A stretch of DNA of 33,260 bases from Acidimicrobiales bacterium (GTDB lineage Bacteria > Actinomycetota > Acidimicrobiia > Acidimicrobiales > Aldehydirespiratoraceae): assembly GCA_029246685.1 (NCBI GenBank), contig JAQWMR010000012.1, forward strand, positions 1 through 33,260, read 5' to 3'. Below, piece after piece: positions 7,767-15,606 of this stretch. Each line of letters starts with the position of its first letter. Position 1 is the stretch's first letter. The translations under genes and the position numbers were made by a program. The notes under the pieces are model-generated. The model was not told the DNA's origin and ran no database searches. It saw nothing but the letters and a program-made list of their open reading frames with translations.

Positions 7767-8996
7767 TTAGTCGCGTGCTGACTCCGTCACCGGCAGACGA
7801 CCAGCGCGGGCGTGCACCGAGTACTCGTACTTGAGCAACGCGGCGGTGATGAGCGATCCGGCGACGACAGCGGCGACCAGGGCGCTCTCGACCTGGAGGA
7901 ACGGATCGTCGGCGAAGCCCAACGCGATCGGGAACGCCGCGACGCCGACGATGTAGCCGACGACCGCGAGCCGGGCATGGTCCAGGGCGACCAAGCCGAG
8001 CGACAGCGACAGCATCACCATCAGGCCACCGCCACTGGCCGAGAGCAGGGCCATGTCACGGGCGCCGATCTCGTCACCGAAGAGCGACTCGACGAGCCAG
8101 GGACCGATCGCAGCCATCACCAGCACGGAAACCGTGGCCACCGAGACGACTGCGCCGACGAGGCGGAGTTGAGTGTGACGGAACGCGGTGAGGTCACGTT
8201 CCGCTGCTTGGGTGGCGAGCGTGGGCAGCAGCGATGCCTTGACCGCCTGGAAGAAGAAGAGCGGGACCCGGGAGATGATGAGCCCGTTGAGGAAGATGCC
8301 CGGCGCCTCTGCACCAAGGTCGTCACCGACGATCTCCAGCGCGACCGGACCGACATTCAGCATGAACGCCTCGCCAAGCGACGCTATCAGCAGCCATCCG
8401 AGCGACGGCGTGAGCTCCGAGAGCGGCGCCGGCGGACCCGGCTTCACGAACGGACGCAGGTTGCCGATGGCGACGAACGTCGCGATCAGGAAGGCGATGC
8501 CGACGGCGACGGCGTAGGCGCCGACGACCTCGACGCCGATGATTGCGAGGACGCCGGCAAGAAAGAGGCGGCCGAGGCCCTCCGCGGCGAAGTACGCGCT
8601 GTAGCGGCCGAACTCGTGACGACCAGAGAGCACCCCTCGGACGCACTCGGCGACCATGAACGCGCTCAACGACAGGATCAAGGCGACGAGCAGGTCGACG
8701 CGGTTATCGAGGAGTTCGTCGAGCCCGACACGCCACGTGGCGAGAATGCCGACGATCACGACTGCCAGCTGGACGATGCCGATGCGAGCGGCCTGTCTGA
8801 GAACCGGGGCGCTCCCGTCGCCCCGACCGGCCCGATCGGCCGTGGCGCGAGCGATTTCCTGCTCGAGCGGCTGGAAGAGCCCGGGGCCGAGGATGTAGAT
8901 GAGCCCCCAGAGCACGGCGAGCCCGCCGTACGCCTCGTCGCCAAGCGCGCGCCGCGCGACGACGAGGAAGGCATACGTGGTGATGCCATTGACCAC
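7767..8996 (-). CDS. Wzx-type polysaccharide flippase (MOP/MATE superfamily); start uncertain
   Basis: This is a polytopic membrane protein with about 11-12 hydrophobic helices, of the oligosaccharide-flippase (polysaccharide_synt) class. VVNGITTYAFLVVARRALGDEAYGGLAVLWGL is the usual first-helix region, with its ARRALG-Y-G-LA loop. It would move undecaprenyl-linked repeat units across the membrane and fits the adjacent rhamnose genes. The GTG at 8996 is the first ordinary start in frame, but it falls inside the first helix and has no ribosome site. The frame stays open upstream to the moeB stop at 9147 and the extra sequence (…LPVGTTAIGSGL) looks like genuine family N-terminus. Candidates are CTG at 9098, ATC at 9071 (GGAGAG five bases upstream) or CTG at 9050. 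The 9000-9146 gap otherwise holds nothing I recognise. Confidence 0.82.
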   Translation of the reverse strand: MVNGITTYAFLVVARRALGDEAYGGLAVLWGLIYILGPGLFQPLEQEIARATADRAGRGDGSAPVLRQAARIGIVQLAVVIVGILATWRVGLDELLDNRVDLLVALILSLSAFMVAECVRGVLSGRHEFGRYSAYFAAEGLGRLFLAGVLAIIGVEVVGAYAVAVGIAFLIATFVAIGNLRPFVKPGPPAPLSELTPSLGWLLIASLGEAFMLNVGPVALEIVGDDLGAEAPGIFLNGLIISRVPLFFFQAVKASLLPTLATQAAERDLTAFRHTQLRLVGAVVSVATVSVLVMAAIGPWLVESLFGDEIGARDMALLSASGGGLMVMLSLSLGLVALDHARLAVVGYIVGVAAFPIALGFADDPFLQVESALVAAVVAGSLITAALLKYEYSVHARAGRLPVTESARD

Positions 8997-9146
8997 GAGA
9001 CCCGACCCGATGGCGGTGGTGCCGACGGGAAGCGGGCTGCGGTCGCGCAGGGACGCGAGTAGGCGGCGGATGAAGGCTCTCCAGTGTGGATCCGTCAGGC
9101 GCGACGGAACCCCGGAGGTTATCGGCGCCCGTGCGGTGTGCCTGCT

Positions 9147-10313
9147 TCAGGCTGAGGTGAAGGACGGCATGCAGAGCCCGTCCAGCTCGGTGACCTCGAT
9201 GCGGTCCCGGTTCTCCCACGTGACCTGGTTGTCCGGGTCGATCCGCAGCTTGAACTCACGGAAGCTCATCTCGAGCGCATCGAACGCAACGAGGCGGCCG
9301 CTCAGCGGTTCGCCGACACCGAGGAGCAGCTTGAGCGCCTCGAGGGCCTGGATGCTGCCGACGATGCCGGGAAGCACGCCGAGCACGCCGGCTTCGGCGC
9401 ATGACGGCGCGAACTCCGCGGGCGGCGCTTCCGGAAGCATGTCGCGGTAGGTCGGGCCGTGACGAGGGTCGAACACCGTGATCTGGCCCTCGAAACGGAA
9501 AATCGAGCCATGGATCACCGGGATACCGAGCTTCACGGTTGCGTCGTTGAGGAGGTAGCGACTCGGGAAGTTGTCGGCGCCGTCGACCACGACGTCGTAG
9601 CCCTCGACGATGTCCGTGATGTTGTCGGCGCCGAGACGGGCGTCGTAGGTGACCACGTTGACGTCAGGGTTGAGAGCCGTGAGCGTCTTCTTCGCAGAGT
9701 CGACCTTGCGCTCCCCCACCCGATCCAGGTTGTGGAGGATCTGGCGCTGAAGGTTGGACTCGTCGACGACGTCCATGTCGATGATGCCGAGGGTGCCCAC
9801 ACCCGCCGCAGCGAGGTAGAGCGCGGCCGGCGAACCGAGACCACCGGCACCGAGGAGGAGGACCTTCGAATCGAGCAGCTTGAGCTGTCCCTCTTCGCCG
9901 ATCTCCGGGACGAGAAGGTGGCGCTGATAGCGGTTGCGCTGGTCGGGCGTGAGTGTCTGCGGCCGCTTCCAGTCCCGGCCCTCGTCCTTCCACTTGTTGA
10001 AGCCGCCGTCCATGGAAACGGTGTTGGCGTAGCCGAGCTGCTCGAGCGTCTGCACCGCGAACGCCGAACGCACGCCACCGGCGCACACCACGACCATCTT
10101 CGTGTCGCGATCACTCACCCGGTTCTCGATGTTGGACTCGAGCTGACCGCGCGGGATGTGGATCGACCCCGGGATCGCGCCCTGCTCGTATTCGTCCGGC
10201 TCGCGGACGTCGAGGAGGACGTAGCCCTCAGCGAGAAGTAATTCGCCGCCGGCGGTGTCGACCTCGTCGATCGACGACTTCGCCTGCTGCAGAAGTTCAC
10301 GAAAACTGGCCAT
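9147..10313 (-). CDS. moeB: Rhodanese-MoeB/ThiF fusion, sulfur-carrier adenylyltransferase
   Basis: This 388-residue protein has an N-terminal rhodanese domain (about 1-115, active-site Cys77 in VVVCAGGVRS) and a C-terminal E1-like adenylyltransferase. The adenylyltransferase has GAGGLGSPAALYLAAAGVG at about 155, the DxDxVxxSNLxRQ helix (DVVDESNLQRQ) and VVDGADNFPSRYLLND. It would adenylate and thiolate a sulfur carrier such as MoaD or ThiS. The domain order is the reverse of MoeZ, which has its rhodanese at the C-terminus. The two CxxC zinc pairs of Escherichia coli MoeB are absent: CYRC is replaced by TYRD, and nothing like the second pair follows FKLRI. The cysteine of the SCAEAGVLG loop is kept. 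The ATG at 10313 has TAGGCT exactly seven bases upstream. Confidence 0.9.
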   Translation of the reverse strand: MASFRELLQQAKSSIDEVDTAGGELLLAEGYVLLDVREPDEYEQGAIPGSIHIPRGQLESNIENRVSDRDTKMVVVCAGGVRSAFAVQTLEQLGYANTVSMDGGFNKWKDEGRDWKRPQTLTPDQRNRYQRHLLVPEIGEEGQLKLLDSKVLLLGAGGLGSPAALYLAAAGVGTLGIIDMDVVDESNLQRQILHNLDRVGERKVDSAKKTLTALNPDVNVVTYDARLGADNITDIVEGYDVVVDGADNFPSRYLLNDATVKLGIPVIHGSIFRFEGQITVFDPRHGPTYRDMLPEAPPAEFAPSCAEAGVLGVLPGIVGSIQALEALKLLLGVGEPLSGRLVAFDALEMSFREFKLRIDPDNQVTWENRDRIEVTELDGLCMPSFTSA

Positions 10314-10320
10314 GGCCGAA

Positions 10321-10326
10321 AGCCTA
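10321..10326 (-). promoter_or_regulatory. Leaderless -10 hexamer (TAGGCT) for moeB
   Basis: On the minus strand TAGGCT ends seven bases before the moeB ATG at 10313. No Shine-Dalgarno sequence lies between them. Confidence 0.5.
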
Positions 10327-10337
10327 CCTATTCAGTC

Positions 10338-10353
10338 GGGAATTGCCATTCCC
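10338..10353. other. Short perfect inverted repeat after the sirtuin gene
   Basis: GGGAAT-TGCC-ATTCCC can form a six-base-pair hairpin between the sirtuin stop and the moeB promoter. There is no T-run on either side, so it is at best a weak terminator or a binding site. Confidence 0.3.
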
Positions 10354-10361
10354 AACCTCGA

Positions 10362-11129
10362 TCACCCGGTTGGCATTCCCACAATCACGGGCAACACGTC
10401 GCCGATCTGCTCGTTGAGGACGACGTCGGCAATCGAATCCATCGCCGTGGGCTCGGCGTTGACGATGATCAGTTTGGCGCCGGCCTGCTTCGCGATCATG
10501 ACCGTCTCGTTGATCGGGTAGACGGCGAGCGACGTGCCGATGGCCAAGAAGACGTCCGCTTCGAGCGCCGCGACTTCAGAGCGCTGGAGATCCTCCGGAT
10601 CGAGCGACTGCCCGAACGAAACGGTGGCCGACTTCAACATGCCGTCGCAGCGAGGACACGACGGGTCCTCCTCCCCCGCCCGAACCCGGACGAGCGCCTC
10701 TTCCATGTTGTCTCGGTACTCGCACTCCAGGCACTGGACCTTGCGGGTGGTGCCGTGCACCTCCACGACGAGTTCCGGGCTACTGCCGGCCCGCTGGTGG
10801 AGCTCGTCCACGTTCTGGGTGATCAAGGTGTGGAGCTTTCCCCGTCCCTCGAGATGCACGAGGGCGTGGTGACCGATGTTGGGCTCGACGTTGGCCCACA
10901 GCTCACCTGACGCCCGGGCCGACCAGTTGGCCTTCCGAACCTCAGGGTCGTTCACGTAGTACTGGATGTTGGACGCCTTCTCGGCTGCCGGGTTCTTCGT
11001 CCAGACGCCGTTGGGCCCGCGAAAGTCCGGAATCCCGCTGTCCGTCGAGATCCCGGCACCCGTCAGCACGGCGACCGCATCGGCGTCGTCGATGATCTGG
11101 CGGGCGGTCTCCGAATCGGTCGCAGTCAT
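10362..11129 (-). CDS. NAD-dependent protein deacylase of the sirtuin family
   Basis: Sirtuins remove acyl groups from lysines using NAD+. The 255-residue protein carries GAGISTDSGIPDFRG (residues 24-38) for NAD binding, TQNVDELHQRAG (104-115), and the catalytic His125 in EVHGT. The zinc site is Cys133/Cys136 (CLEC) and Cys158/Cys161 (CPRC). Length is normal for a bacterial sirtuin. The ATG at 11129 has TACAGT exactly seven bases upstream and starts MTATDSETARQ. A longer reading frame extends upstream but runs antisense through the next gene and is not coding. An acetyl-lysine or other acyl substrate cannot be told from sequence. Confidence 0.92.
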   Translation of the reverse strand: MTATDSETARQIIDDADAVAVLTGAGISTDSGIPDFRGPNGVWTKNPAAEKASNIQYYVNDPEVRKANWSARASGELWANVEPNIGHHALVHLEGRGKLHTLITQNVDELHQRAGSSPELVVEVHGTTRKVQCLECEYRDNMEEALVRVRAGEEDPSCPRCDGMLKSATVSFGQSLDPEDLQRSEVAALEADVFLAIGTSLAVYPINETVMIAKQAGAKLIIVNAEPTAMDSIADVVLNEQIGDVLPVIVGMPTG

Positions 11130-11136
11130 GGGCGGG

Positions 11137-11142
11137 ACTGTA
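11137..11142 (-). promoter_or_regulatory. Leaderless -10 hexamer (TACAGT) for the sirtuin gene
   Basis: On the minus strand TACAGT ends seven bases before the ATG at 11129, matching the spacing at the other leaderless starts in this window. Confidence 0.5.
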
Positions 11143-11205
11143 CGCGATGACGCTCGGGTGACGCCCGAACGGTTGTGTCCCCGCGACGGACCCGTCGGAG
11201 AAACT

Positions 11206-11739
11206 ATGGTCGCGACCAGGCGACGAAGGGGTGGCCATAAGACCGAAACGACACGGCAAGACCATGCCGTCGCCGTTCCAGTCGTCGCACTCCTCGTCTC
11301 CGTCTTCATGACTCCGAGCGCGAGCGCACAGGACGAGCCCGTCGATACCGACGGCGACGGCCAGCGCGACGACTGGAACGGCGACGGCATCCCGGACAAC
11401 GAGGACGACCTGCCGTGCGCGTTCGACGGCAAGGACGACGAAGCGAACACCGGCGTGCCCGACGGCATCCCTGATGCAGAAGGCCGGCCGCCCGGGGCGG
11501 ACGAACCGCCGTGTGTCGGCGAAGACGGCAGCCTTCCCGAGCAGCTCTCGCTCCAGCAGATCTCGGTGATCCTGACGGAAGTGTTCTTCCAGATGCTCGA
11601 TGTCACCGAGGAAGGCGAGGAGCCTGACGGCTGGCCCAACATTCGGCGCCTTCTCGACGAGTACGCATTGCTCGTCGCGCTGATCCAGCTGAATTCTGAT
11701 CGAATGGCGGCCCTTCGGGGCCGCCATTCGGCGTTTTGA
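11206..11739 (+). CDS. Secreted Asp-rich protein with calcium-binding-type repeats
   Basis: This 177-residue protein has an arginine-rich N-terminus, a hydrophobic stretch (AVAVPVVALLVSVFM) and a signal-peptidase I site after SASA, so it is likely exported. The mature N-terminus is acidic: DTDGDGQRDDWNGDGIPDNEDD matches thrombospondin type-3-like DxDxDG calcium loops. Four or so more Asp/Gly/Pro-rich segments follow, with two isolated cysteines. The C-terminal third (QISVILTEVFFQMLDV…) is helical and unrecognised. A GGAG five bases before the ATG supports this start. It is divergent from the sirtuin gene. The last 12 codons lie within a terminator hairpin, so the end of the protein is encoded by the terminator. 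Function is unknown. Confidence 0.7.
   Translation: MVATRRRRGGHKTETTRQDHAVAVPVVALLVSVFMTPSASAQDEPVDTDGDGQRDDWNGDGIPDNEDDLPCAFDGKDDEANTGVPDGIPDAEGRPPGADEPPCVGEDGSLPEQLSLQQISVILTEVFFQMLDVTEEGEEPDGWPNIRRLLDEYALLVALIQLNSDRMAALRGRHSAF
11701..11737 (+). terminator. Rho-independent terminator with cUUCGg tetraloop
   Basis: A perfect 13-base-pair inverted repeat (11701-11713 with 11718-11730) closes on a TTCG tetraloop flanked by C-G, which is unusually stable. GCG and a four-T tract (11734-11737) follow. It lies inside the last codons of the plus-strand gene, whose TGA (11737-11739) shares the final T. The opposite strand lacks a T-run, so it acts mainly on the plus strand. Confidence 0.75.
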
Positions 11740-11781
11740 GGCTGGCCGAAGTGCAGCGGGGGTCTGACCCCAAGTGCAGCG

Positions 11782-13221
11782 CTACGGCGCAGTGAAGTTG
11801 GCGGCGAGGTCGGCGAGCAGGCGGACGCCGAAGCCGGTGCCGCCCTTGGTGATGTCGGCATCTTCTGCGTCGGACCACGCCGGGCCCGCGATGTCGATAT
11901 GGGCCCACGGGATGCCCTCACCCACGAACTCCTGCAGGATCAGGCCCGCAGTGAGTGCTCCGCCGTAGGGCGTGCCGATGTTCTTCATGTCGGCCACGGG
12001 TGATTCGAACTGCTTCTTGTAGTCCTCCGGCAACGGAAGATGCCAGACCCGCTCCCCTGTCGCATCGGACGCCGCACGAATCTGGGAGACCCAGTCGTCG
12101 TTGTTGCTCATGACGCCGGCGATCTTCGGGCCGAGCGCAACCATGCAGGCGCCGGTGAGCGTCGCGAGATCGACGATCGCGTCCGGCTTCGCCTCGCTCG
12201 CGAGCGAGAGGCCGTCCGCCAGGATGAGGCGACCTTCGGCGTCGGTGTTGAGGACTTCGATCGTCTTGCCGTTGCGGATCTTCAGGACGTCGCCCGGTCG
12301 GGTGGCATCGCCACCGAGCATGTTGTCCGTCATCGGGACATAGGCGCGAACTCGACACGCCGGCGCGATGGTGGACATCACCGACATCGCCCCGACCACG
12401 GCGGCCCCGCCGCCCATGTCGCACTTCATCGTCATCATGCCTTGGCCGGTCTTGATCGACAGGCCGCCCGCGTCGAACACGATGCCCTTGCCGACGAGCG
12501 CCAACGTCCCCTTCGCTTTGCCCTTGGGGTTGTATGTCAGCTCGACGAGGCGAGGCGGCAGATCAGACCCTCGGTTCACACCGAGCAGGCCGCCGAGCTT
12601 CCCCTTCTTGATCGCAGCTTCGTCCCAAACCTTGACGGTCAGGCCGGCTTTGCGACCCATCGCCGCTGCACGTCGGGCGAACTCGGGAGCCGTGAGGGTG
12701 CCTCCCGGCTCGTTGACGAGGTCTCGCGCCAGCGCCTGGGCGTCGGCGACCGCGAGGCCGAGATCCAGCGCCGCCTGGTTGCGCGCACCCGAACCCCCGG
12801 CAACGTCCACCCGGGCCAGCTTCGGGGCCTTGCCTTCCGACTTGTAGGTGAGGAACTTGTAGCTGCCGAGGCGGATGCCCTCGGCGAGCGCCTGGCGAGC
12901 AGCCCGGCCATCGAGCTCTGAGCCCGGCAGGGCGACACCGATTCGAGCGTGGCGGCCGAATCCGCGTGCGATCGAGGCACCGGCGCGGCGGAGTCCGTCG
13001 GTGGTCAGTGCGTCAGTCGGGCCAACGCCGACCACTGCGTGGACCCGCCCGCCAGCGGGCCAAGTGTGGGTCTGTCCGGGCTTACCCTCGAAGCCAGCGG
13101 TCTTCAGCTGATCAGCGGGTGGCCCCGCTGATCCGTCGTCGACCGCGTCGCTGGTGACGAGCGAGATCGACGCCTTGGCGGCCTTGGGAACGGAGCGGAC
13201 GGCGTGAAAGCTGAGAGCCAT
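11782..13221 (-). CDS. pepA: Leucyl (cytosol) aminopeptidase, M17
   Basis: PepA is a hexameric, two-metal aminopeptidase releasing N-terminal residues from peptides in the cytosol. The C-terminal catalytic domain (about 165-479) has GKGIVFDAGGLSIK with a metal-binding Lys and Asp, KCDMGGGAAV, and the M17 signature NTDAEGRLILADGL with the metal-binding Asp and Glu plus the catalytic Arg. The N-terminal domain is poorly conserved, as usual. At 479 residues it is full length. The ATG at 13221 is preceded by TAAGGT at six bases. It converges on the plus-strand secreted protein gene, 42 bases away. An annotation as probable cytosol aminopeptidase is safe. Confidence 0.95.
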   Translation of the reverse strand: MALSFHAVRSVPKAAKASISLVTSDAVDDGSAGPPADQLKTAGFEGKPGQTHTWPAGGRVHAVVGVGPTDALTTDGLRRAGASIARGFGRHARIGVALPGSELDGRAARQALAEGIRLGSYKFLTYKSEGKAPKLARVDVAGGSGARNQAALDLGLAVADAQALARDLVNEPGGTLTAPEFARRAAAMGRKAGLTVKVWDEAAIKKGKLGGLLGVNRGSDLPPRLVELTYNPKGKAKGTLALVGKGIVFDAGGLSIKTGQGMMTMKCDMGGGAAVVGAMSVMSTIAPACRVRAYVPMTDNMLGGDATRPGDVLKIRNGKTIEVLNTDAEGRLILADGLSLASEAKPDAIVDLATLTGACMVALGPKIAGVMSNNDDWVSQIRAASDATGERVWHLPLPEDYKKQFESPVADMKNIGTPYGGALTAGLILQEFVGEGIPWAHIDIAGPAWSDAEDADITKGGTGFGVRLLADLAANFTAP

Positions 13222-13227
13222 CCGCGC

Positions 13228-13233
13228 ACCTTA
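13228..13233 (-). promoter_or_regulatory. Leaderless -10 hexamer (TAAGGT) for pepA, overlapping an upstream stop codon
   Basis: TAAGGT on the minus strand ends six bases before the pepA ATG. Its first three bases are the TAA stop (13233-13231) of the upstream hydrolase gene. Confidence 0.45.
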
Positions 13234-14157
13234 CGCGGGCCAGCCGATGAGGGCTGCCATCTGCGCACGGGCTGCCCTCCCCTCCCGAGTGTTGAAGATC
13301 GCGGCCACGTGCTGGCCCCGCGGCATCTCTCGCAACGTCAGCTCGGCGCCGTCAACCTCGGCGCGCTTGGCGAATGTTCGAGCATCAGCGAGGAACAGTT
13401 CGTCGGTCCCGACGAACACATGCATCGGCGCCAACCCCTCGAGCGAGGCGTGGACCGGCGAGATCAGCGCATCATCGGTACCCCGGAACTCGCCGGCGTA
13501 GTGGGTGCCGATCGCCCGGATGCCCGAGACCGTCAACATCAGGTCGGATTGCTCCTGGGCGAGCGCCGCGGGGTCGGATAGCGCGAGGTCGAGCCACGGA
13601 GAAATGAGCACTGCCGCGTGGGGTTGTTCTATCTCGCGAGGACGGAGGTGCAGGAGCAACGTGGCGGTGAGCCCGCCGCCCGCCGAGTCGCCGGCGACCA
13701 CGATGTTAGACGCCCCATATCGGGTGGCCAGATACTCGTAGGCGCTGAGCGTGGAGGCGATGATCTCCGCGTGGTCGACCTCGGGAATCCGCGGATAGAG
13801 GAACATGGCGACGTCGGCGCCGGTCTGGTCGCCGACGTCGGTGAGCGCGCTCCAGTGCTGCTGCGACGGACCAATGAGATACCCGCCACCGTGCAGGTAC
13901 AGGATTACCCGGCGCCCCTCGTTGCCGAGGACGTGCATCGTGGAGCCCTCGATGTCGATCTCCTCGTGGCGGCGCCCCCGCTTCACGGCCCGCGGCGGCT
14001 TCCGCGTGTCGAAGCGGCGAGCCTTCGGCGCGAGTTCCACGACGACGCTGCGATCTCCGGCCGCGCGATCGAACAGCTTGTTCGCGCCGACGAGGCGGAG
14101 CAGTCGGAAGATGAAGTAGAGGAAGCGAGAGCCGAGGCTGAGTCGAGGTCCGGACAT
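13231..14157 (-). CDS. Alpha/beta-hydrolase, HSL-type esterase
   Basis: This 308-residue protein belongs to the hormone-sensitive-lipase (class IV) carboxylesterases. YLHGGGYLIGPSQQHW around residue 88 gives the HGGG oxyanion hole. GDSAGGGLTATLLL carries the nucleophilic Ser in GDSAG. VFVGTDELFLADA gives the catalytic Asp, and GQHVAAIF near residue 290 gives the His. The N-terminus up to about 75 is a basic, partly hydrophobic cap (FLYFIFRLLRLVG) and may touch the membrane. A short-chain acyl ester is the expected substrate, but the real one is unknown. The ATG at 14157 has TACGGT six bases upstream. The stop codon forms part of the pepA promoter. Confidence 0.9.
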   Translation of the reverse strand: MSGPRLSLGSRFLYFIFRLLRLVGANKLFDRAAGDRSVVVELAPKARRFDTRKPPRAVKRGRRHEEIDIEGSTMHVLGNEGRRVILYLHGGGYLIGPSQQHWSALTDVGDQTGADVAMFLYPRIPEVDHAEIIASTLSAYEYLATRYGASNIVVAGDSAGGGLTATLLLHLRPREIEQPHAAVLISPWLDLALSDPAALAQEQSDLMLTVSGIRAIGTHYAGEFRGTDDALISPVHASLEGLAPMHVFVGTDELFLADARTFAKRAEVDGAELTLREMPRGQHVAAIFNTREGRAARAQMAALIGWPA

Positions 14158-14163
14158 GGCGGC

Positions 14164-14169
14164 ACCGTA
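14164..14169 (-). promoter_or_regulatory. Leaderless -10 hexamer (TACGGT) for the esterase gene
   Basis: TACGGT on the minus strand ends six bases before the ATG at 14157, with no ribosome site between. Confidence 0.45.
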
Positions 14170-14182
14170 CAGCGACGGTGCT

Positions 14183-14617
14183 CTAACGGGCGTGGTGGAG
14201 CGCCTGCAACGCCGCCATCAAGGCGTCGTCGGGCTCGGCCGCGAACGCAGGGGCCGATCCGACGCGATCGCGGAGGTCACCGAACGCATCGAAGGTCAGA
14301 ACTCGATCACCGATGGCGCAGCGAAGGTCGTCCTGGGCGATCGAGCCGGCGATGTCGCGCAGCCGTTCATCGACGAGAACGTTGCCTCGCCAGTCGGTGA
14401 ACCGGAGCCGAGTGACGTCATGGCTCACGATCCCCCGGGTGGCGGCTGCTCGACCGGCGGACGTCGTGCCGACGAACTCGGCTTCGACCGCCCACACCGT
14501 GGACGTGGGCAGCGCGCCGACGATACGGGACCATCCGTCTCGCATGTCTTCGAGCGCTCGGCTCGGCGACGTCCGCGTCGTCTCCATCTCCAGTCCATCG
14601 GCGCGGCGACGGGCCAT
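14183..14617 (-). CDS. Hypothetical protein, 144 residues
   Basis: I do not recognise this protein. It is soluble, acidic in the C-terminal half and has no signal peptide. FVGTTSAGRAAATRGIVSHDVTRLRFTDWRGNVLVDERLRDIAG suggests a small alpha/beta fold. There is no metal motif. It lies 74 bases after the LigD-type polymerase gene on the same strand and could share its transcript. Neither a TANNNT hexamer nor a good ribosome site precedes the ATG at 14617; an ATG at 14587 is equally possible. A competing plus-strand frame crosses this region, but its amino-acid composition looks like an antisense shadow. Confidence 0.55.
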   Translation of the reverse strand: MARRRADGLEMETTRTSPSRALEDMRDGWSRIVGALPTSTVWAVEAEFVGTTSAGRAAATRGIVSHDVTRLRFTDWRGNVLVDERLRDIAGSIAQDDLRCAIGDRVLTFDAFGDLRDRVGSAPAFAAEPDDALMAALQALHHAR

Positions 14618-14691
14618 CTGAGGACTGGGGGATGCCCTCGAGATGACCCGTCGACCGGTTCGAACCAGCCGATGGGTGCGTGGAGGACACC

Positions 14692-15597
14692 TCAGCCGCC
14701 GACCGGCAATTCCTGCTCCAACGTCAGTGTCTCGGCGAAGAGGTCACCGTGTTGCTCGACCCGCTCGAGGACATCACCGGCTTCGAACGACAGATGCTCG
14801 CCGTCAGCGCCGTCTGCGACCTCGTCCCACAACAGGGGCGTGGAAACCGTCGGCCGATCCTTCGCTCGCAGTGAGTACGGGGCGATCGTCGTCTTGTGCC
14901 GGGAGTTCTGACTCCAGTCGATGAAGATCTTCCCCTTGCGGAGCTTCTTGGTCATTTTGGACAGCACCTGTTTCGGGAGCTTCTGCTCGAGCAGCTGCGC
15001 GACCGCGAGTGCGAAGTCCGACGCGTGCTCATGCTCGTGCGGGGTGTTGAGGGGCACATAGAGTTGCATCCCCTTACTGCCCGAGGTCTTCGGGAAGCAC
15101 TGGAGCCCGACGGTCTCCAGCACCTCCTGGATCTCCAGAGCGATCTGGCAGCACTCGATGATCGTGGCCGGCTCGCCAGGATCCAGGTCGAAGACGAGCA
15201 TCGACGGTGAATCGATCTCACCGCATCGAGCCATGGGTGCGTGGATCTCGAGCGCCGCGAGATTCGCCGTCCATGCCAAGGCGGCGATGGCGTGCAGCTT
15301 GCAATACTCGATTCCACTACGTCGGTCACCCGGCCCGGCACACGTCCCGACCCAGCCGGGCCGGTGCGAGGGACACCGCTTCTCGAAGAAGGAGCTCTCC
15401 GTCACGCCGTCCGGCCACCGCCGCAACGTGATTCCACGATCCTCGACATGGGGGAGCATGTATGGCGCTATCCGGACGTAGTAATCGATCACCTGTGCCT
15501 TCGTGAAGGAGACCATCGGGTACAGCACCTTCTCGAGGTTGCTGACCGCCAGACGATGGCCGTCGATCTCGACGTGGACGCGTTCGGGCTCGGCCAC
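14692..15597 (-). CDS. Stand-alone LigD-type polymerase domain (archaeo-eukaryotic primase superfamily)
   Basis: This 301-residue protein is the polymerase/primase domain of the bacterial NHEJ LigD family without ligase or nuclease domains, like mycobacterial stand-alone Pol/Prim proteins. SNLEKVLYP and FEKRCPSHRPGWV are typical of the N-terminal half. LVFDLDPGEP (Asp137, Asp139) is the catalytic DxD metal motif, TSGSKGMQLYVPL (171-183) is motif II, and IFIDWSQN (Asp227) is the third metal ligand. Many LigD polymerases have His where Gln178 lies here. It would extend or prime DNA or RNA ends in repair. No Ku or ligase gene is in the window. The GTG at 15597 follows a stop in the same frame by nine bases, so it is probably cotranscribed with the preceding gene. 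Confidence 0.88.
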   Translation of the reverse strand: MAEPERVHVEIDGHRLAVSNLEKVLYPMVSFTKAQVIDYYVRIAPYMLPHVEDRGITLRRWPDGVTESSFFEKRCPSHRPGWVGTCAGPGDRRSGIEYCKLHAIAALAWTANLAALEIHAPMARCGEIDSPSMLVFDLDPGEPATIIECCQIALEIQEVLETVGLQCFPKTSGSKGMQLYVPLNTPHEHEHASDFALAVAQLLEQKLPKQVLSKMTKKLRKGKIFIDWSQNSRHKTTIAPYSLRAKDRPTVSTPLLWDEVADGADGEHLSFEAGDVLERVEQHGDLFAETLTLEQELPVGG

Positions 15598-15606
15598 CGT
15601 GCTGGA

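Noticed and set aside
10338..10353. Hairpin after the sirtuin gene as a Rho-independent terminator
   Set aside because: The stem is only six base pairs and no T-run follows on either strand; kept only as an inverted repeat.
14156..14911. Plus-strand 251-residue frame
   Set aside because: Antisense to the hypothetical and polymerase genes, with Arg/Gly-rich composition and no recognisable domain.
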